This document shows, piece after piece, positions 45,411 to 57,604 of a DNA stretch of 64,000 nucleotides. The notes below the pieces were generated by a model. The model saw only the letters and a list, made by a program, of their open reading frames with translations. It did not search any database and was not told the DNA's origin. The position numbers and the translations under genes are program-made. Origin of the DNA: Avena insularis (taxonomy: Eukaryota > Streptophyta > Magnoliopsida > Poales > Poaceae). Location of the stretch: assembly GCA_023614405.1 (NCBI GenBank), contig CM042688.1, forward strand, positions 442,856,028-442,920,027, in the 5' to 3' direction. Numbering within the stretch: the stretch's first letter is position 1; each line of letters opens with the position of its first letter.

Positions 45411-47410
45411 GACTTCGCTTGTCCCCGAGCAAAACTGAGCTCAATAAACATGACCTCAGGTTTATGGAGTGAAGAGTCGATAAAAGAATACGGACAAGAA
45501 GCATCACACTCATCAAATACATAGATCATAGTAGAAGAAAACTCACTATTATATAACTCAACTTGTAGTGAGTAAAGAAAACACAATAAAGATACATAAA
45601 GTGAATCATAATTGGTAATGGCAAACTTAGCTCTTGATCGAAGAATAGTTGATAATTCGCTGGAGTTCACAAATAGCTGGTTTTTCAATGAAAGCTTTCA
45701 AAGTAGTAAACATCAGGATAAGAGCAATGTGCAAAACAAGGAACATAAGAAACATGATTGAATAAATCACCATATGAATGAATGAAACACGTCAACTCAA
45801 AATACTTGCTGAGATAGAAGGGAATAGGTTTAAAGAGGGAAGCAGGGATTGCAAGTCTCAACTACAAAGTAAAAGAAAGGCCCTTCAAAGAGGGAAGCAG
45901 GGATTGCAAGTCTCATAAAGAGCTCCCAAAAATTATGATACTTACTAGCTTTCAGCTCTCATTGCCCCTATCATAGGCATCTTTAGGTGATTAAGGTTAA
46001 AGTGATCAAAAATGAGGATATGCATTGATAAGTTGTAAGTTGAGAATCTCATGTCCCTTGAATACGAGGGCCGCTCCTGATGCTACTCAAGTTTAGTCAC
46101 CGGTAAGTTCTTATCATCGTAAGCATATGTGTATCATTGAGAACCGCCAACGGGGTACCCCTTGCCCGATGATACGGAAGAATCCCCATATCAAAATGAC
46201 AAGGCAAGAAGACAACAAGTATCTCAGGAATCTTCTTATTTACCATGGGAATATGGTGCTTATTTCTCTCTTTCCTCTTTTCATAATATCTCTTTTTTTT
46301 ATTTTTCTCTTTTTTCTCAATCTCTATCTCTTTTTTTATAAGAAGAATGCTTCATAGATACTCGTTATGGTTACGCTGCAGGTTTCCACCATGTCAGCAT
46401 GGATTGAACCAGCACCAGCGTTTCTCTAACACATATGCATAACTCCATGGACTTACAAGCTCCCTTTCATTTCACACCGATATCCATAGACAAAAGAACA
46501 TGATATCAACTTGGTACACAATTATTGCAATGTTGAAAGCGTTCCCCATGACAAAGATGGTTCTGCTAATTCACAACTTACAAAGCGCAAGCATATACGC
46601 AACATAGGTGAGCACAATGGTTCAAGTTTATTAAGTGCAAGAAAGTAAAGTGTGCCATCAAGTTCGTGAGAGATTTAATCACTAATTTTCACATAACAAG
46701 TTTAATTTGAGAGGTAGAAAAAACAAGAATTTACTTGGAATAGAAATAATGCTACTAGGTAGGTATGGTGGACACAAATGGCAAATGTTTTGGTTTAAAG
46801 GAGATGGATGCACGAGAAGAATTCCCTCTCAGTACAGGTTTTTGGCTAGCAAGGCTGGGTAGCAAGTACAAGAGTTGAAGGAAACAACCAAACATACAAA
46901 TGATAAAGACAAACATGCAATCTTCCTTGGAAGCACAAAAGATCTTAACTAGAGAATACTAGACTTATGGGCAAATCTAGAAAGAAACATGATGAAATTA
47001 TTTTTCTCTAGAGTACTTCTATCTTTTTCTTTTCAACTCTCAAAAAGGTGTTTCTACTGACCCAGCCAGGTTTGCCAAAGCCAATTAAATTAACTCAATG
47101 ATCCCAAAGTGATACCAATACTAACAACAAGATCAATCATATAACCACGAATTGAAAACTAATATAAGCTATGCAAAAGGGTGAATGATAGAACTTCTCG
47201 TTAATATTCCATAAAGGTAACTCACACCAAGGGATACACATATAACAAGAGAGGGGACACTTCCATAATGCAAACCATACTACATAATAACTCCTCTATT
47301 CATGATATGACTCTACTAAAAAAGGTAAAAAGATAGAAGATAGTGATGTGATACCGCGGCACTCCGCCAAGCTTGGAACAAACCAAGGGGATGCCAAACC
47401 TGATGACGAG
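45411..47410 (-). other. 3' non-coding region of W2 with conserved block
   Basis: About 45945-46770 is the fourth copy of the conserved 3' block, here with an extra pyrimidine-rich insert (about 46255-46345). A short duplication (AGGGAAGCAGGGATTGCAAG) occurs at 45838 and 45893. Around 47362-47376 the CCAAGCTTGG site matches the internal polypurine-like site of the other elements. No gene is seen. Confidence 0.6.
45945..46770. repeat. Conserved 3' block, copy in W2
   Basis: Direct match to 20815-21560 in W1; reverse match to A and F. Confidence 0.72.
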
Positions 47411-47911
47411 TTACTCCTTAGGTGGTGGTGGTATCCTCTCGATGAGCTCTCTGATCAGTTTCCCCAAGTACTCAATCTCGAAGGTGAGATTACGAATCAG
47501 CTGTGAATTTTGCTCAATGCGGCTCATGATCATGTCGTGTTGAGAATTCCAGCTCTTGCTATTCTTTCCCCACTCTTCCTCCTTGAAGTCTTCTTTTCCT
47601 GCATGGCTAGAACGAGGCAAATCCCAATTGGAGGGTAATTTCCCCTTGGGCAAATTCTGGAATTGATGCTCATGGATAAGGGTATGGAAAGGATTCTTGG
47701 TGCGTGGAGGAAGTGACCAGGGATCTGAACGGTGATGAGGAGGCTTCCCTCCAATGGATAGATTTTCCACCACTCCAATGCTTGCAATGGTAGTGCCGGT
47801 GTGCGGGTGTTGGCCTTGCTCCTCTTCACCTTCACTATTGATCTCCTTCTCCTTCCCGGGGTCTTGGAGGTCTTCCTCCATAGGCTCCTTCCCTTTATCC
47901 TTGGTAGACAC
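47411..47911 (-). CDS. W2 accessory ORF, conserved hypothetical protein, about 167 aa
   Basis: Counterpart of 22208-22714. The frame is open for 166 codons, but the ATG of W1 is ATT here, so translation would need GTG at 47909-47911 or a downstream Met; the copy may be dead. It keeps the charged N-terminus, L-P-S-N-W-D-L-P-R-S-S-H-A-G-K-E-D-F, the C-terminal coiled-coil-like helix and the ending I-P-P-P-P-K-E. Differences from W1 include in-frame length changes near residues 20-50 and many conservative replacements. No known domain is recognised. Confidence 0.6.
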   Translation of the reverse strand: MSTKDKGKEPMEEDLQDPGKEKEINSEGEEEQGQHPHTGTTIASIGVVENLSIGGKPPHHRSDPWSLPPRTKNPFHTLIHEHQFQNLPKGKLPSNWDLPRSSHAGKEDFKEEEWGKNSKSWNSQHDMIMSRIEQNSQLIRNLTFEIEYLGKLIRELIERIPPPPKE

Positions 47912-48011
47912 AATTGTGCTTCTAAACCTTCAAAGAGTATGGCCTGGCAGAAACATGTCGAAATAAAAACACGACGAAAATACGATATACGGACCTCGGG
48001 GGATCCAGGGG

Positions 48012-48020
48012 TTATATATT
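48012..48020 (-). promoter_or_regulatory. Internal TATA box before the W2 accessory ORF
   Basis: The minus strand reads AATATATAA, 101 bp before the ORF start, in the same context as in W1. Confidence 0.5.
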
Positions 48021-49182
48021 ACGAAGTTTCATATCAAAAGGAAGGTACTGGGAGAAAACGAGTCGGGGGCGGAGTCCTGGGTGGCCTCACCACCTGGTGG
48101 CACGGCTAGGGGTGGGCCCGCGCCATGGGGTGGTGTGGGCCACCCCGGCTCCGGTTCCGTCCCTTTTTCGCTTCGAAACTTTCCTTATTAACTGAAAACT
48201 GTAAAAATATTGTTGGATTGTATTTTCGCGAAACTTTTCTTACCAGAACTGTTACCTATTTGAAAACAGACTCTGAAGGTCTCTGAATTTGGTATCTAGT
48301 AGATTCTTCCGGAGTCATCACTTGAATATCATTGATATCTTCATCTTCATACGCTTATTACTTGAGTCATAAAACCCTCCTCTTCCTTATTACACCATTA
48401 TCTCCACTTCCTATAAATTTCTTTCACACAAAACTTCACACAGTTCTCATTAGCAACATTAGTATAAGTGAAGTGATCAAACCTTTTGAGTTTAACTTCA
48501 ACTGAAAACCATCAAAACAAAAGCTATTGTAGCAACTCCTTCTGAAAACCCAAAAAGAATGCAAGATTGGCAAAATCTGTCAAAACAGACCAGCAGGTAA
48601 AGATCAATTTTTTCGAAAATCTTATGTTGCTCAAATCAAAAAGTGCAAAACCAACGAAAGTTAAATAACAACCTGGGTCAGAATCACAAAAAATTACATC
48701 TCAATCCGACAGACAGAGGTCTCTAACGAATCTTTACGGTGAAGCATAAAAATCTGTTTCGGGACAGCAACTTACCCAAATCTTACTTCTCTCTCATTAG
48801 AGGTTGATCTTGACACAAAAACCAAACAAAACGGATAAGGAGCGGTTATTACCGAAGTAATAACTTCCAAGACTCAAATAAACAAAACCAAACTGAAATA
48901 AAAAACAAATTGGCTTGTCTCCCATAAAGCTCTTTCTTTATAGCCATTAAGATGGGCATGATAATTTTGAAGAAGCTCTCATAGGGATATGAATTGAAGT
49001 GAAAGAGAGCATTAAGAAGCAAAAACACACACACATTTAAGTCTAACCCACTTCCTATGCAAGGGGATTTTGTAAGCAAACAAGTTATTGAAACCAAAGA
49101 AGTGCAACATAAAAACTTTCAGCATAAAACGAGGAAACTTGATATTATTGAGATACATAAGAACACTTATCCCTCTCTCATA
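48021..49182 (-). other. Non-coding region between gag and accessory ORF, W2
   Basis: GC-rich island at about 48050-48160, then the block shared with W1 (about 23390-23760) and F at about 48580-48960. No gene is seen. Confidence 0.6.
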
Positions 49183-50394
49183 TTAGCTTTCAGTATAATG
49201 CATGAACTTAACAATATAGCTATCACAAGGACCGTCATAGCAATGATCACTTATCCTAACAGAAAACACAGGAATACTAGCTCTCATAACACTACTTTGT
49301 GAAACAATATTAGAGGTATCCTTACAAAGGATAGTGTGTCCCTCTTTTTCATATTTAGTGACAAAGTCTTTCACACTTGCTATTATAGGTTCATTAACCA
49401 TTTCAGGTTCAATAGCTTTACTCATACTTTCATTAACCATACTAGCTATCATAGAATGTTCCTTTACCTTAACTGGAAAAGGCATTTTCTCGATGTAAGG
49501 CTCAGGTAAGACATGATTAGTAGTATAAACTTCAGTAATTCTTGCAGGAACACTCTTAACAACATCTTTATAAGGTTCATGATACTTATTCCACTTCTTT
49601 TTAGGCACTTAAATGTAAGAAGCAAAATCCTTAAAATAAGAAGCAATAGCTTGTGAGTCTAGACCATAAGCATTTTTAATATTTTGAAAGTCATCAGTTC
49701 CCATAAAATATTCAATGCATTCATAATCATAATTTATACCTGACTTTCTACCTTTGTCATTCTCCCAAGCTTCAGCATTGTCTTGAATACGGTCTAGAAG
49801 ATCCCATTTAGCTTCTTCTTCCATACGAGTGAATGATCCAGCACAAGAAGCATCCAATAAATCATTATCATGTAGAGGGAGCCTTGCATAAAAGTTATTG
49901 ATAATAATATTGTTGGGGAGCTCATGAATGGGACATTTGAGAATTAGTAACTTCAATCTCCCCCAAGCTTGAGCTGTACTCTCTCCATCAAGCGGCCAAA
50001 AATTGTATATTTGATTTCGTTCTTTATGAATCTCACTAGGAGGATAAAACTTTGAATAAAAGAGAGGCACTATTTCCTCCCATTCCAGAGCTTGACCATT
50101 CTTCAGCAGCTTATACCATTCCTCATCTCTCCCTTTCAGTGATAATGAAAATAACTTATTCTTAACTTGATCTGTAGTAATACCTGCACACTTGAACAAC
50201 CCGCATAATTCGTGTATAAAGAGTAAATGATCACCGGGATGGACAGTTCCATCCCCAACATAGTAGTTATCCATAACACGATCAATAATTCTTGTAGGTA
50301 TTTTGAAGACATCATTCTCAGCAGGTGGTGGATTATCTACTACCTTAGCAGTGGTAGTAGCATTAACAAATAAGAAACTCAGCGAATTATCCAT
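49183..50394 (-). pseudogene. W2 gag with a single stop
   Basis: The start is probably ATG 50392-50394 (M-D-N-S-L-S-F-L-F); the frame itself is open from 50427. It runs to TAA 49609, then continues in frame to 49183, about 400 codons in all. Capsid motifs are intact: H-P-G-D-H-L-L-F-I-H-E-L, S-L-K-G-R-D-E-E-W-Y-K-L-L, F-Y-P-P-S-E-I-H-K-E-R-N and A-W-G-R-L-K-L-L. The TAA is one C-to-T change from CAA. No protease D-x-G signature is present downstream. The product is a capsid-like Gag; the element depends on a helper for enzymes. Confidence 0.88.
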
Positions 50395-50480
50395 AAAGAA
50401 AATAAAGCAACTAGTAGAAGTAAACACTACTCACAGTAGAAGTTTCCTTTACCAGTTCCACTCTCCAATAGCGCTTCACT

Positions 50481-50496
50481 CCCCGGCAACGGCGCC
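50481..50496 (-). other. Primer-binding site of W2 (tRNA-Asp)
   Basis: The minus strand reads GGCGCCGTTGCCGGGG, a perfect match to the plant tRNA-Asp 3' end complement except for the first T. It lies 12 bases after the LTR. Confidence 0.92.
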
Positions 50497-50508
50497 GGAA
50501 AATAGTCT

Positions 50509-52019
50509 TGATGACCCACAAGTATAGGGGGTGTATCGCAGTATTTTCGATAAGTAAGAGTGTCGAACCCAACGAGGAGAAGAAGGTGTTGGCTAGTGGT
50601 ATGGATCAGGAATTCTCTGCAAATACTTAGCAAACGGATTTTTAGGGGTTTTTGATAAAGCAAGTAAACAAAGTACGAGTAAATAAAAGAAAGTAGGAAT
50701 AAATGCAGAAAGTGGCCCAATCCTTTATGCAGCAAAGGACAAGCCGGTTGTATTTCTTAAGATGACCAAATGTTCTCGAGGACACATGGGAAGACTGTCA
50801 AGTGATTTCGCTTCATATAGCTGATTAATCTTCTCTAGCTTGCTAAGTGTTGTGGGTGAACCTGTGCTAATGTACCGCCCCATCCAAGACTAATACATAC
50901 TTGTTATTATACCCCTTGCCAACATCCGTAAGTACAAGAACGTAATTAAGGTAGAAACCAAACCACAACTTTAAACTCTAAGACCCTTACGTCCCTTGTG
51001 CAATGGTTTCCTAACGGGGGTTTAGGTTTCTATCACTCCGGCAACCCCTACGATTAGTAGCCAAATACACAATGCATTCCCCTAGGCCCATATAGGTGAA
51101 GTGTCATGTAGTCGACGTTCACATGACACCACTAGAATAAGTACACCATAATTTAAATAACAATCTATTGAATCTTTCTCAACACAACTCCACTACTAAC
51201 AACAAGACTTCTCCCATGTCTTCAAGAACAAAACAAACTACTCACAAGACATCATATGGATCATGATCAGAGATGGAATAATGATGTATAACAATCTGAA
51301 CATAAACAATAATTCAATGCTTCACTCAATAGCATCAACTACAAGGAGTAACCAACATTGGGAAAGTTTGCCCTATGAACTATGCAAGATTCAACGCAAT
51401 TGTTGCAGCAATATGGAGATGGTGATGAGGGTGCTGATGGTGATGATGGTGGTGATGATGATGATGATCCCGATGAAGTCCAGCTTGATGGTGGTGTTGA
51501 TGGCGACGATCTCCCCTCTCCGAGAAGGAATTCCCCTGGCAGAAATCTGTCTGCTAGAGAGATGTTTCTCTCTCGATGTTTTCTGCCCCGCAGAGGCGGC
51601 GGAATCTTTCTGTGGTTGCTCCCCGAGTCTTAGGGTTTCGTGGGGATGATATACGCCAGAGGGGAGAGGATGGAGTGGGCCAGGGCGGCCACACCACCTC
51701 CAGGCGTGGCCTAGGCCTGCCCGCACCATGGGGTGGTGTGGGCCCCTTGTGGCCCACCTCCACTCCATCTTCTGGCATCCTTAGTATTCTGGAAAAATAG
51801 GATTTTCCGTATATTTTCCCGGATTTTCTGATCTTCGCGAATTTTGCCTCCAAACAGCACCTTTTCCATCAGAATCCTGACTGCAGCGGTCCATGCTCCA
51901 AAAGTCATCAACCATGTAAAAATAGATGAAATAACATAAGTATCACCTCTCAATACGAAATATATCAATGAATAATAGGGAATTAAGACATAGAATAGTG
52001 ATGCAAAATGGACGTATCA
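50509..52019 (-). repeat. 5' LTR of W2
   Basis: 1511 bp; the minus strand starts TGATACGTCC and ends GTGGGTCATCA. A GAT-rich repeat lies at about 51416-51472. Confidence 0.95.
51646..51654 (-). promoter_or_regulatory. TATA box of the W2 5' LTR
   Basis: The minus strand reads GTATATCAT after a GC-rich stretch, at the same place as in the other WHAM-like LTRs. Confidence 0.5.
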
Positions 52020-52024
52020 CACAC
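52020..52024. repeat. Target-site duplication of W2, right copy
   Basis: CACAC, identical to 43877-43881. Confidence 0.95.
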
Positions 52025-53638
52025 ATACAAGGATTACAAATTTATATTCAAGTCCACTAATCCAAATGAAAAACTTTGAGGGAAGTGGTGATGTCGGCCA
52101 TCAACTATTTTGCTTGCCGTCATCAAGTCGCGTTGCCTCAAAACCAGCAATTCTCAAGCAGATCCTCCTGTTTTTACAAAACGGGACAACAATCAAATAC
52201 TTTGCAAACTGCAATGAGTTTTGCAAAAACCACATTTATAATTTTGTATATCTAACATATACCTTTTCATCCATGACCTCCATTTGCAATCAAGCCCTTC
52301 CAAGAGTTCTCAACTCTAATGCAAGATTGCTAAGTGTTTTTCCAAACATTCCAGAGTCATCGAATTATCTCCTAGTGGTTATTCTATCAAGAAGAGAAGA
52401 TCACCTTTTACGAGGATATCCCTCAGGCATGGGTATTAATCTATGAAGTTGGACCCTTTTTCTAAGTTCCATATTAAGCAATATATTCCCATGGTCACAA
52501 AGGACCTCAATGGGATATGCTAATATCTACTAAGATATTTGCAAACAGACATCTAGACGAAGTTCATAATAAGAGATCAATTTATAATTGGTCTCCACTA
52601 AAAATGTCATCTCATGGATGATTTTAGTGATCACATGATCCCTATCCTATGCACCTCCCCCGATCATCACGGCCATCAGTGCAGTAACAAAGGTAGACAT
52701 TCCCTAATGCCAGTCACATCATCCATGTGACTCATGCTCGATCTTTCGATCTCTTGTGTTCCGAGGCCATGCCTGTACATGATAGGCTCACCAAATCTAA
52801 CTTGTGTGTATTGGCTGTGCAACATGTCTTACACCCACTATATGCGAACGATGATATGTCTCACCCCTGATCATCATGGCCGGCCTCATAAGGAAGAACT
52901 TTCTTGGTGGTGCACACACAAGGGGAACACGGAACATTGGAATTAAATAGGGATTATCTTATTTGCTACCGTTGAGTATCTAAAAACTAGCACACAATAA
53001 GATGTAAAACAGGTATCAACATCATATGTATAATGTGATATGATATGGTGCTTCTTCTTGTGCCTTGATCTCCATCGAGTGCTCCAACATGATCTCCATC
53101 TTGCCCTTGGTTTGACGCCAAGTCCACGACGCCTCCACCAGGTCGTTCATCGGAATGATGACTATTACTATACTACTTAGTAATAGAAAAGTAAATTACT
53201 TTACCTTTGTAATGACCAATGCCATATCATAATCACATGCCCCCTGCAAAATAAAGTTAGACGCCTCTACTTTATCTATTGCAAGTTTTACGTGGTTGTT
53301 AGGGCTTTCGCACTAGAACCGTTTCTAATCTACAAACTTTCCAACCACAACACGGATACGACATTTGTCTCTACTACACCCCTTCTGGGGCCCTCCATTG
53401 TAAATGCTATATAAACTATTGAATGAGAGACAGACACCCACTAGCCACTTATACGATACAAGTTGTATGTTGAGCGTGGAACCAGTCTCGCGTACGAATA
53501 CACGTCAGGTCGGTCCGGGCCGCTTTATCAAACAGTACCGCGATATAAACAAGTACACGTTAGAGGGTAACAACTAAGGGATCAATGCCCGCACAATACA
53601 TGTGCGTACTAGCCGTACAGCACTCCTACACATAGATC
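52025..53638 (-). other. Non-coding internal domain of L, 5' part
   Basis: Between the W2 insertion and the primer site. No minus-strand frame of useful length occurs; the plus-strand frame 52066-52446 is antisense to L and shows no recognisable motif. Confidence 0.6.
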
Positions 53639-53651
53639 GGCTCTGATACCA
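53639..53651 (-). other. Primer-binding site of L (initiator tRNA-Met)
   Basis: The minus strand reads TGGTATCAGAGCC, one base after the LTR. Confidence 0.93.
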
Positions 53652-53652
53652 C

Positions 53653-55738
53653 TGATGGGGATCGCAGCAGAAAACAAAAAAAATCCTATGATGTAACCCC
53701 AAAAACTACCTAGGATCTATCTATGTAGTAATGCAGTAACAGTCAATGCATAGAGAATACATACCCTTGTAGACCGTACGCAGTTATTGTTCCACGGGGA
53801 ACGTGGTTGAAGTAGTCATACTTGAAGCCGACCTCAAGGTTGCGAAGCTCCTCGCAAGTCACCCCTTGATCCTTCTTGATCTACATCGTGCAACAGCTCC
53901 GGCTCACGACATTTAAGCGCCCCAAGTGTTGCGCCTCGTGTCTTCGTACACATCCGGTGCACGATGAGACCTCCGGCTCCCCGATCCCGCCGGGAGTGCG
54001 AAAGTTGATATCCGGCTAGGAATCCCTGCATCGCAGCAGCGTACTGCAGGTGTGCCTCGATCGCACAACCCAGACTTGGGGCCATGGTCACAAGGTATAG
54101 AGAGAGAGGGATAAAGTCAACCAAAGGACTTCTCAAAAATTGGTTCTTTAGTCCTCCCATGGGCACCCCCTTATATAGGAGGAGGGGGGCGTGCCCTCTC
54201 CATTAGGTGCCCCATGTGGGACTAATAGTCTAGGAAAATAGGCAAAAAGAGGCACCCCATCTGGCTGGGCCACAAGGGCCCAACACAGCAGCCCGCAGCG
54301 ACCAAGAGGGCCAACTGCAGCTTAGCCCGTCGCCAAGCCAGCCCACAGGCGACGGCAGCCAGCGGCCGGGTGTGCCTTTGCCCCCGGCAGCCCATCTCGT
54401 GCTCTCGCGAGGTGGCCTGGCGAGGCAGAGCCTAGGTTGGCCGGCTTGCCCCGACGGCCCAGCTCGCCAGCTCGGTCCGCCCGCTGCGCCAGCTCCACGC
54501 GCGCTCGCGTGGGCCGGGTCGAGCAGGCCCGGGTGGAGGCTAGCGGCTACGGCCTGCCCCCGCACGGCACCAAGCTGCATGCCGCCCAGTGCGGCGGCTG
54601 TTATCCGCCGCCCACTTGGGCTAGCTGTTTTCTTTTTCCATTTCCTTTTTCTGCAGTTTTATTTCTAGGCCTTTTCCCTCCGGGATTTGGCCTAATAAAA
54701 AGGTTGTCTTTATAAATCTTAGTATAAATAGTATTTATAATATATTAATTCACAATTAACATATAATAAATATATATTTAAATTCCCATTTATCCGAAAA
54801 CACTTTTCCGATCTTTTCCTTTATTCTTTCTTCGAACAACTTCGGATCTCTCTGCGGAACGATTTCGGCTTTCTCTCTCTTTCTCTACTGTGATTCTGTC
54901 TTACAAATGGTCGCTCTCATCGTACCCTTAAGTGTATCCTCTCACAGCTCGGGAATGATCTAGACATGATCTGTATCAATGATCAACAGAGGGACCAGGG
55001 ATGTCCATGTGACCCCTATGCATTCCTGATGACAATGTCGTTTGAATCGCTAAATGTAGCATCCTCTTCCTTTTGTTTCTCGTTACAACTTGTCCGAGAT
55101 CCGATCATTGGTATCCCATAGCTTGTTCAATCTCATTCACAACAAGTTATGTTCTCTTGTTACCGTGATATTACATCCCCGTGACCTAGTCACATGTTGC
55201 AACATTTATGGATGTGATCTCACCAAGCCGGCCGTATGTATCTTTACCCGTCATGTGGGTGAACAAATCCTGCTCTTGACATATATTGCCTCTATAGTTC
55301 CTTTGAGTACCTAAACACACCTTTATAACCACTGTATTACCAAGTGGCGCTTGATGCTATCTAAGCACTCTCAGGAGACTGTGATTAATATCATCTCACG
55401 GTCTAAGGAGAAGGAGTCTAGGTATAGCTGTTGCAACGATGAACTATATGACTTGATCGTGTTGCAATTCTTCGAGGAATGTCCAATCACATCACTCTCC
55501 AATGATATGATCTCGTTGTCAGTCGGCATAAATGCCCATGATCTTGAAACCCAGATCATCTTCATGACCGACGAACTAGTATGAATAGAGGCTGCTAGGG
55601 ATTTTGTTGTTTCATACCACACATGTACCAATGTTTCTACTTGGCACAGTTATAGCACAATATGAAACTATTATAAACTAATTGAGATATGACAATAAAA
55701 ATCTATTTATTATTTGCCTCTTGGGCATATCTCCTTCA
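53653..55738 (-). repeat. 5' LTR of L
   Basis: 2086 bp. The same termini and internal layout as 39383-41435. Confidence 0.93.
54171..54179 (-). promoter_or_regulatory. TATA box of the L 5' LTR
   Basis: The minus strand reads CCTATATAA, followed by GGGGGTGCCC, conserved in both LTRs. Confidence 0.68.
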
Positions 55739-55743
55739 GATAG
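55739..55743. repeat. Target-site duplication of L, right copy
   Basis: GATAG, identical to 39378-39382. Confidence 0.95.
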
Positions 55744-56242
55744 GAGTGATAATGTGATGACCACAGGGAATATCACGACCATGGAAGGGGTAACTAAGCA
55801 CCTGACCAAAGATGTGGAAATCGGACTGAATGAGAGTGGTACCGGTCATCCACTTCATTGTGCAGAGCTCATCTCCACAGATCACAAGGGTTGATAAGAA
55901 CTACTTCACCATAGAGGTATCATAGTTGCATTGCAGAGTCATCAGAGTGTGCATCCCCATCCTCTCAGTCACAGCCAAAGCCACAACAAGTCTTGGCTTT
56001 GAATTGGCCTCAATCATAGCTAGATGTCGCATGGGGCAGATTTTTAGAGAGGAGTAAATATCATCATGAATACTCTTGAAGTGGGTTGACCAAAAGTCAT
56101 TGTCCTCACTATCACCATCAACATATAAGTCACGGTGATGAATGGAGGAGTAATCAAGGATATCCATATTCTTGTAGTTGACCTGGGGCTGTTTGCCCTT
56201 CCTTTTAGTGGTCCTCTTTGCTTTCTTAGCATGTTCAGCCAT
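55744..56242 (-). pseudogene. M post-pol ORF, N-terminal segment
   Basis: ATG 56240-56242 opens a frame with a basic start (M-A-E-H-A-K-K-A-K-R-T-T-K-R-K-G-K), then I-C-P-M-R-H-L-A and L-M-T-L-Q-C-N-Y-D. A TAG at 55901-55903 (one change from CAG) interrupts it, and the frame continues to the L insertion. With 38835-39382 and 35148-35451 the ORF would be about 450 codons, ending in an acidic tail. It lies downstream of pol in sense, the place where SIRE/Maximus elements have an env-like ORF. I see no signal peptide or convincing membrane segments. Function unknown; comparable ORFs occur in grass retrotransposons. Confidence 0.65.
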
Positions 56243-57604
56243 CCTATCAGCCTCTCTTTACCGCCCCCTTAATTCAACATCGTCCCCAAGACCACCTTCT
56301 CTGTCGGTCCTGAAATAACAACCACGGGGACGTTGCTTGTATGTATTAGGAGCACTTAAACCACCTACGAAAAGAATAATATGGATAGCAAGGGGATAAG
56401 CACACACACAAGTCTAGGAGGGATGCTAAGAATGGTAGAAAAACAATCCATAAGATAAATCCATCAGATACTAGAAACTATGAAAACCTAAACTAGGGGC
56501 AGACCTTCCGGGCTAGATAATCTGGCCTTGCTAGGGGTGGATAATCTGGCCATGGCAATTTTTTTGAACAGCCACAGATTCATAGTACCAAAGTAGATCG
56601 GGCAAAAGGGTTGCTATGCTATGATTCCTAGCATGCATAGAAGACAGAGGGTAGCCTCTAAATCGAGTTTCCACCAAAAACAACAACTTCCATACAAGGG
56701 AGAAGAATGGGGGAGTTACCCTCACTCACTGGAAGAAGAAGTCGGAGGAGAAGGTACCTAGAGGTGCTGGGAAGAAAATCCGAGGAGGGCCCGGAGTATT
56801 CGGCAGTCAGAATGACTCCGGGTAGGGTGGAGGTGGCCGGCAGCATCTAGGGAGGAGGTAGGCAGGCGGGGTGGAAGATCTTATCGGTTTGAGCCCTTCC
56901 CCCGTTGCCCTAGCCTAAGTAGACAAAACCACCCGGGCTAGATTATCCAGCTCCCACTAGGGGTGGATAATCTGACCCTCTCTAAATTTTTTTGTAAACA
57001 CAGATTCAGGCCAGCAACCTCAAACAACACCCTCGCAAGTGATCAAAAAGACTTGTGTGCAAGAATAGATGGCTTGGGGATAGGAGAAGGCTTCAGTTTA
57101 GACAACCAAATTGGGATGGTACTACACACCCAAGATTGCAAGGGTCAAATCAAATAAAATCCAAAAAATTTGGGTGTGTTTTCCAGAAGAACAAAAGATA
57201 TGCATGAAAAACCAAAAAGATCCATAAGGAACCAACTCTTCTCACGGAAGAGGGCGGTGGCCGAAGCCACCATGTTGGAGTGTAATGGTATGACACCGCG
57301 AATATATCTTGAGTTCATGACCAATACTCATCAAAGAACTCACATATCACATAATGATATTAAGAGAAGTGATTTTTCTTGATTTAGGCATTATGAGGGG
57401 AGGGTTAGCCCAATCAATTAGGACTACACTCCCCCTATATCCATGTCCACACCTAAACCAAATAAAGGAAGATATATAAGTGAGTATGCAAGGGTAATCA
57501 AGACAAGATCCTTGAATCCACGATATTTAGCTCATTCCTCAGATAACATAATCTTGCTTCATCAAGTGGCTTCGTGAAAATATGAGCAAGTTGGTTCTTC
57601 GTGC
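56243..57604 (-). other. Non-coding region of M between pol and the post-pol ORF
   Basis: About 1.36 kb without a convincing gene. Two pairs of GGATAATCTGGCC-like motifs lie at 56511-56552 and 56935-56977. The stretch just left of 57605 encodes decayed pol end sequence. Confidence 0.55.

Larger units (their letters stand above)
43882..52019 (-). mobile_element. Element W2: complete WHAM-like non-autonomous Athila element
   Basis: LTRs 43882-45393 and 50509-52019, a perfect target duplication CACAC, a tRNA-Asp primer site (50481-50496) and a polypurine tract (45394-45410). Total 8138 bp. On the minus strand it carries a nearly open gag (49183-50394), the conserved post-gag block, an internal TATA box and accessory ORF (47411-47911), and the conserved 3' block. 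No RT, RNase H or integrase is present. The two LTRs differ only by scattered substitutions, so this is one of the younger insertions. Confidence 0.94.
39383..55738 (-). mobile_element. Element L: Angela-like Copia LTR element without coding capacity, containing W2
   Basis: LTRs 39383-41435 and 53653-55738, a perfect target duplication GATAG, an iMet primer site (53639-53651) and a polypurine tract (41436-41452) define a complete insertion. Without W2 it is about 8.2 kb, with an internal domain of about 4.1 kb (41436-43881 and 52025-53652). I find no gag or pol motif in that domain on either strand. This fits a large retrotransposon derivative (LARD-like) moved by a helper Copia. The LTR start TGAAGGAGATATGCCC resembles the Angela/BARE group. 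Confidence 0.88.

Noticed and set aside
51263..51649. 128-codon plus-strand ORF with relatives at 26115-26498 and 44638-45024
   Set aside because: Antisense to the WHAM-like LTR; similarity follows from LTR identity, and the product is low complexity.
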